Assembly: GCA_004554775.1 (NCBI GenBank)
Contig: SFKI01000030.1
Location: 1 to 25,269 of the forward strand
DNA length: 25,269 nt
Reading direction: 5' to 3'
Origin: Subdoligranulum variabile
GTDB lineage: Bacteria; Bacillota; Clostridia; Oscillospirales; Ruminococcaceae
The notes beneath the pieces are model-generated. The model worked only from the letters and a program-made list of their open reading frames with translations. It ran no database searches and was not told where the DNA came from. The translations under genes were made by a program, and so were the position numbers. Within the stretch, counting starts at the first letter, position 1. Each line of letters begins with the position of its first letter. Below, piece after piece: positions 21,841 to 25,269 of this stretch.

Positions 21841-22168
21841 TTGGCATCGCCTCCCCGTCCGGCAGCACCATCAAGCGCCCGGCCTTCCCAAGCGCTACCA
21901 CCTCGCACAGCTGCTCGAGCGATACGCCAAGCGCTGCAGCCGCGCAGCGGACTATGATGTCCAAGCTCATTGTCCGCTTGTACTCCTCCGGCTCAAAGCC
22001 GAGATCCTCGTAGGCTTTGAGCTTAACCACAGCATCCTCCGCCGCCAGCAGCACCGCACAGCCGTGGATGCCGCAGTTGTGCTCATGGCCGCATCCGAAG
22101 CACGCGAGCGATCTGGTCTCCGGCGCGATCCTGCGCAGGGCAGCCGCCAGCTCATCGTTTGTCATCAT
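21833..22168 (-). CDS. Small Cys-rich phage protein
   Basis: A 111-residue protein with a conserved-looking Cys cluster CFGCGHEHNCGIHGC (C23, C26, C32, C37) near the N-terminus, probably binding zinc, followed by a helix (LLAAEDAVVKLKAYEDLGFE) that resembles the 'YEDlGleP' element of Clostridia phage proteins. It continues with SLDIIVRCAAAALGVSLEQL, resembling a small helix-turn-helix. It ends GRLMVLPDGE. Its C-terminal DNA shares a 21-base direct repeat with the preceding gene. The ATG at 22168 (or 22165) has GGAGG upstream, with a 17-base overlap. The function is unknown. Confidence 0.78.
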   Translation of the reverse strand: MMTNDELAAALRRIAPETRSLACFGCGHEHNCGIHGCAVLLAAEDAVVKLKAYEDLGFEPEEYKRTMSLDIIVRCAAAALGVSLEQLCEVVALGKAGRLMVLPDGEAMPSE

Positions 22169-22487
22169 CGCGCGCCTCCAGGCTTTCCGGCAGCACCATC
22201 AAGCGCGCACACTTGATGTCATACATCGGCTTGCCGGTGTACTCCACCAAAAGGTGCTCAATCCGTGCGCCCTTGGAGTCCGCCCAGTCCGGCAAAAAAG
22301 CGACTGCGTCGGCGCTGTCCAGCTGCGCAAAGCTGATGCGCATATAGTCGGCGTTGCTCATGCCCTCCGGCTGCATGGCCGGGTTGATGGGCGTGTGGCC
22401 TGCATCGGCGATGTCCGCAGCGGCGCGGGCAAACTTGGCCTTATAGTACGGGTCTCCGGTGATCTTACCTGCTATGTAGATTTTCAT
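22152..22487 (-). CDS. DUF4406 protein (nucleoside deoxyribosyltransferase-like)
   Basis: A 111-residue protein of the DUF4406 group, related to nucleoside 2-deoxyribosyltransferases. It begins KIYIAGKITGDPYYKAKFAR, contains TPINPAMQPEGMSNADYM (32-49) and then AVAFLPDWADSKGARIEH (about 61-78), where the Glu of the last motif corresponds to the catalytic position of the superfamily. It may act on nucleotides or on ADP-ribose-type signals; the substrate is unknown. The ATG overlaps the parB-like stop (ATGA at 22484-22487) and follows AGGAGG. Its C-terminus (ARLMVLPESL) matches that of the next gene. Confidence 0.87.
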   Translation of the reverse strand: MKIYIAGKITGDPYYKAKFARAAADIADAGHTPINPAMQPEGMSNADYMRISFAQLDSADAVAFLPDWADSKGARIEHLLVEYTGKPMYDIKCARLMVLPESLEARDDDKR

Positions 22488-23740
22488 GCGTCGTCCTCCT
22501 TTTTGCTCTCGCGCTGCGGCAGCACCGTAAAGTGCGGGTTGTCCGTCCGGCAGAGCAGATAGTCCGTGGTCACGCCGAGGATGTCGGCGGCCGCGACCAG
22601 CGCGTCGAGCGACTCGACAGCCACACTCCTGTAAGGCGCATAATACGTGCCGCCACTCGCAAGCCCCGCCACAGTGGTGTGCAGCGCCTCGGCGACCGCC
22701 TCCTGCTCTCCGTATGCGGCGAGCGCGTGCGTCAGTCTGCCCCAGTAGATGCGGCACTTGCTCTCGCGCTCCCCGCGGCGCTTGGCAGCCTCGTCGTTCG
22801 CGCGCTGCTCGGCCTCGGCTTTATCCTCGCGGAGCTGCAGGTGCCTGTCCTTGGCGACCTTGCAGTACTTGTCGCACGTAGCGATGTCGTAGCACTCCAT
22901 GCAGCAGGTGTGCTCGCAGCTTCGCATGTAGTTGCCGGTCGTCTTTTGCAGCGACTTGACCACGTTGCCGCACGGGACGCCGCATGCATACTTGCACTTG
23001 CGGGCGGCGAGACTGTCGCGGTCGCTCAGGATGCGCTCGGCCTCGCCGCAGCGCATGGCGCACAGGCCGTCCTGGCCGTTGCCCTTGACCTTGGCGATCA
23101 GTTGCTGGTCGCCCGCGGAGCACTTGGCGATCTCGTAGGCCACGCTCTCGGGCATGCGGCCGTCGTCATAGTACTGCTTGATCTGCGGGATCAGCTTGGT
23201 CTTGATCGTGTCCAGCCGCGCGATCTTGGATGCCGAAATATTGCACGCGCTGGCGACGTAGTCGCGCATCCGGCCCGGGAACTCGTAGCCCTGGGACTTG
23301 AGGCCGTACAGCAAATCGCGCACACGGTCGACCTGCTTGGATGTCTCCGCCGAGGTCAGCACGCGCGTCGCGCTGTTGGCCTGGATCAGCATCAGCTCCT
23401 CCATCAGCTCGTCGCCCGGCTCGCGCACGAAACACGGAGTCGTCTCAAATGGCTTTGTGTCCTCGGCGAGATGATCGTCCAGGATCGTCATCAGCGCGCG
23501 GTGACGCCGGTGTCCGGAGATGATGATGTAGCCATCGCCGTCTCCGGACGGCCGGACGGTCAGCGGGTCGAGCAGCCCCTGCATCAGGATGCTGTCGATC
23601 AGATCGTCGACCTTGGATGTGTCGTAAAAATTTTTGTCGTTGGCAAAGATCTTGCGCGTGGGGATCATCTGAAGCTTGCGCTCGGCATGCTTCGCGCCGG
23701 CCGGCGGCTGGATGTAGTCCGCGAGGTTAAAGTTGCTCAT
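22484..23740 (-). CDS. ParB-like partition protein with Cys cluster and XRE-like C-terminus
   Basis: A 418-residue protein. Residues 20-130 are a ParB/Srx-type nuclease or CTP-binding domain: VDDLIDSILMQGLLDPLTVR (44-63), IIISGHRRHRALM (72-84; the GHRRHRA box) and IQANSATRVLTSAETSKQV (119-137). About 140-215 is a helical DNA-binding part. Then comes a Cys-rich region with eleven Cys between 227 and 293, including CKYACGVPC and CEHTCCMEC. The C-terminal part ends SLDALVAAADILGVTTDYLL (377-396), like the last helices of XRE repressors. The ATG at 23740 has AAGGAGG upstream and overlaps parA by 14 bases. It probably works with ParA in replication, partition or regulation; no parS repeat is evident. 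Confidence 0.88.
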   Translation of the reverse strand: MSNFNLADYIQPPAGAKHAERKLQMIPTRKIFANDKNFYDTSKVDDLIDSILMQGLLDPLTVRPSGDGDGYIIISGHRRHRALMTILDDHLAEDTKPFETTPCFVREPGDELMEELMLIQANSATRVLTSAETSKQVDRVRDLLYGLKSQGYEFPGRMRDYVASACNISASKIARLDTIKTKLIPQIKQYYDDGRMPESVAYEIAKCSAGDQQLIAKVKGNGQDGLCAMRCGEAERILSDRDSLAARKCKYACGVPCGNVVKSLQKTTGNYMRSCEHTCCMECYDIATCDKYCKVAKDRHLQLREDKAEAEQRANDEAAKRRGERESKCRIYWGRLTHALAAYGEQEAVAEALHTTVAGLASGGTYYAPYRSVAVESLDALVAAADILGVTTDYLLCRTDNPHFTVLPQRESKKEDDA

Positions 23741-24503
23741 CGTCTGCCGCCTCCTTGCCCAGGTACTCGTCCACAAAGTCGCGGTAGTCGCGGGCCGCCG
23801 CGCACCATCTGCTGTAGTCACTGATCGGCTGGCGCGCAAAGGTCGCCTCGTCCATCTTGTCCGTGCGGCGGATGGTGGTCTCAAACACCGGCACGTCCAT
23901 GGCGCGCAGATACTGCTCGCCCTGCGTGACGACCGGGGCGTTGTGCCACATCGTCACCAGCACGCCGGCGATCCGGATGCCGCTGCGCACCGTCTGCACG
24001 GCGCGGATCTGCGCCGTCAGCTCGTCGATGCCGGAGATGGCAAAGGCGTCGACCTTTGCCGGGATGATGATGTCATCGCTGACGGAGATGCCCGCGATTG
24101 ACACCGCCGTAAAGCCCGGAGGGCAGTCAATGAGGACGTAGTCATAGTCGGACTCGTCGCGCATATCGCCGACAAAGTCCGCAAAATTTTGGATCAGCTT
24201 GGCGTCCGCGGTCGCCGCCGCGACGTCGAGCTGCAGCAGGTCCATGCTGGCGGGGATGATGTCCACGCCGTCGACCTGCGTCATCCAGCAGTAGCTGTCC
24301 CACGCATCCGGATGCGTAAACACGTCGCAAAGCTTCACCGGCGCGTTTTCGCCGCCAAAAAACCGTGTGGCGTTTGCCTGCGGGTCTGCGTCAATCAGCA
24401 GCACGCGCTTGCTGTGCTCCGTCGCCAGGATGGCGGCCATGTTGATGGCCGTGGCGGTTTTGCCGACACCGCCCTTGAGATTTACAATGCTGATAACTTT
24501 CAC
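23727..24503 (-). CDS. ParA-type ATPase (AAA_31)
   Basis: A 258-residue deviant Walker ATPase of the ParA/MinD/Soj group. It starts KVISIVNLKGGVGKTATAIN, with signature Lys10 and P-loop Lys15, then VLLIDADPQANATRF (motif A', about 34-48), YDYVLIDCPPGFTA (Walker B, about 118-131) and VSDDIIIPAKVDAFAISGID. It would move or position DNA with the ParB-like partner, in the cytoplasm. The start is GTG at 24503, with AAGAGGTG upstream, in a GTGA overlap with the previous gene; an ATG at 24620 would add a lysine-rich tail without a family match and overlap the neighbour. Many phages keep ParA with ParB for plasmid-like maintenance or replication. Confidence 0.92.
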   Translation of the reverse strand: MKVISIVNLKGGVGKTATAINMAAILATEHSKRVLLIDADPQANATRFFGGENAPVKLCDVFTHPDAWDSYCWMTQVDGVDIIPASMDLLQLDVAAATADAKLIQNFADFVGDMRDESDYDYVLIDCPPGFTAVSIAGISVSDDIIIPAKVDAFAISGIDELTAQIRAVQTVRSGIRIAGVLVTMWHNAPVVTQGEQYLRAMDVPVFETTIRRTDKMDEATFARQPISDYSRWCAAARDYRDFVDEYLGKEAADDEQL

Positions 24504-24814
24504 TTTTTGCACCTCTTGCTTTTTTTCTTTTTTTGTCTGCCCGGCAGTCTCGGCTGCCGGTCCTTGCGCGGCAGCGTGTCGTCGCCGGCGCGGTCCGGGA
24601 AATAGTAGCTCTCGCGGCACTTGCGCCCGCGGGGCATATCAAACTCCACGGTGTAAAATCGCCGCTTTGGATGGATGTACACAACGGTCGCCGTAAAGGC
24701 TTGCCCGTCCGATACAAAGCCCGAGCACGTCGACCCATAGGACGGCACCATGCCGGGCAGCTTGTCGCCGATCTTTATGGCAGCTCGCCTCCTCCCTCCG
24801 AGGTGCGCGGCCAT
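24500..24814 (-). CDS. Small conserved phage protein; start uncertain
   Basis: A protein of about 80-104 residues of unknown function. The core IKIGDKLPGMVPSYGSTCSG followed by ATVVYIHPKRRFYTVEFDMP looks like a small beta-barrel, and the C-terminus is strongly basic (RKDRQPRLPGRQKKKKSKRC). The annotated ATG at 24814 lies 40 bases inside the helicase gene and has a poor ribosome binding site; ATG at 24751 would drop the first strand. A strong AGGGAGGAGG precedes ATA at 24778, which would give an ATAA overlap of the kind seen elsewhere in this operon (92 residues). The stop overlaps the parA start. It may bind nucleic acid, by charge alone. Confidence 0.7.
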   Translation of the reverse strand: MAAHLGGRRRAAIKIGDKLPGMVPSYGSTCSGFVSDGQAFTATVVYIHPKRRFYTVEFDMPRGRKCRESYYFPDRAGDDTLPRKDRQPRLPGRQKKKKSKRCKK

Positions 24815-25269
24815 GCCTGCATCCGCGGCCAGTCGTCATCGTCGTCGTTGTCGACGCGCGTGTCCATTTTGGACACCGCCGGCAGCATACGCAGATGCGC
24901 CGCGTCAAAGACCAGCTCGATCGCCCCGCGCTCGCCCTCCTTGTTTTTGACGATCGACAGTACCCGGTTGCCGCCGGGCTGCGCCGCGAGGATCATGATG
25001 GCGTCCGCGTCCTGCTCCAGCTGTCCGGACTCGCGCAGATCCGACATCGACGGTGTGCGGCTGCGCTGCTGCCCTTTTTCAGGGCGCGACAGCTGCGACA
25101 GCGCGATGACGGCGATGCCGGTCCGCTGCGCCATCGTGTGCAGCGCGAGCGAGATGTTGGTCACCTGCTCCACGCGAGTGTTGCCCTTGGCCTGCAGCAG
25201 CTGCACGTAGTCGATGACGATCACGTCGTACCGCCGCGCCATGGCAAACGCCTGCACATCGGCGACGCT
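24775..25269 (-). CDS. Replicative DNA helicase, DnaB type (C-terminal part; cut by window edge)
   Basis: The C-terminal 164 codons of a DnaB-type RecA-fold helicase, open to the right window edge. Motifs seen are RRYDVIVIDYVQLLQ (Walker B with VIDYVQLL), VIALSQLSRP (motif H3), MSDLRESGQLEQDADAIMIL (motif H4 with the arginine finger region) and VKNKEGERGAIELVFD. The N-terminal and Walker A parts would be beyond 25269. It unwinds DNA at the phage fork. The last 45 residues are acidic and variable (DNDDDDDWPRM) and contain a 17-bp dyad at 24858-24874 inside the coding sequence. It is the first gene seen of the replication and partition operon. Confidence 0.95.
   Translation of the reverse strand, partial: SVADVQAFAMARRYDVIVIDYVQLLQAKGNTRVEQVTNISLALHTMAQRTGIAVIALSQLSRPEKGQQRSRTPSMSDLRESGQLEQDADAIMILAAQPGGNRVLSIVKNKEGERGAIELVFDAAHLRMLPAVSKMDTRVDNDDDDDWPRMQAWPRTSEGGGELP
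24858..24874. repeat. 17-bp dyad, copy 3 of the GTGTCCAA family
   Basis: GTGTCCATTTTGGACAC has 7-base arms around three central bases and differs from copy 2 at one position. It lies within the coding sequence of the helicase's variable C-terminus (encoding VSKMDTR), about 80 bases before the next ribosome binding site. Confidence 0.7.

Noticed and set aside
1..25269. CRISPR arrays, insertion sequences, rRNA or complete tRNA genes
   Set aside because: No regularly spaced repeats, transposase genes or full-length RNA genes were seen; the only tRNA sequence is the 3' half at the left edge.

Overview
The window is the late and part of the early region of a tailed, siphovirus-type bacteriophage, most likely an integrated prophage of a GC-rich Clostridia bacterium (an Oscillospirales-like gut Firmicute is my inference from family resemblance and the strong GGAGG ribosome binding sites). 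Every convincing gene is on the minus strand, so gene order runs from right (25269) to left (1). The left edge carries the 3' half of a tRNA-Val(GAC) gene followed by an intrinsic terminator, which looks like an attachment-site junction. Bases 1 to about 52 are then probably host DNA. No integrase or lysogeny repressor is in the window; they would lie beyond the right edge.

Layout, right to left. (1) 25269-22484: replication and partition, with a DnaB-type helicase cut by the window edge, a small conserved protein that may start at ATA, a ParA-type ATPase, and a ParB-type protein with a large Cys cluster and an XRE-like C-terminus. (2) 22487-20030: a train of small overlapping accessory genes (DUF4406 deoxyribosyltransferase-like, Cys-rich protein, ASCH domain, zinc ribbon, AT-rich GNAT acetyltransferase, three unknowns), closed by a hairpin terminator. 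(3) 19966-18894: a HUH-type replication initiator and a Cys_rich_KTR protein with its own promoter-like site and terminator. (4) 18861-14395: HNH nuclease, a cos-like non-coding stretch, terminase small and large subunits, portal, prohead protease. (5) 14405-11067: capsid, connectors, head closure, gp10-like and tail terminator proteins, major tail protein. (6) 11070-3673: tail assembly chaperones joined by a -1 frameshift, tape measure, distal tail protein, a tail-associated protein broken by a frameshift, and baseplate or fibre proteins. (7) 3676-1757: a fibre protein with a complete protein tyrosine phosphatase signature. (8) 1743-252: amidase endolysin, a membrane-anchored coiled-coil protein and a holin.

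The genes are packed into translationally coupled runs: most junctions are 4-base overlaps (ATGA, GTGA, TTGA) or TAATG. The module order HNH-TerS-TerL-portal-protease-capsid-connectors is that of HK97-like cos phages. The most notable points are the phosphatase domain in a tail fibre, a HUH initiator in a dsDNA tailed phage that also has DnaB and ParAB, a repeated dyad (GTGTCCAANTTGGACAC and one near match) placed twice directly before a ribosome binding site, a textbook slippery site with stem-loop, and a frameshifted tail gene that may leave this prophage defective or may be an assembly error.
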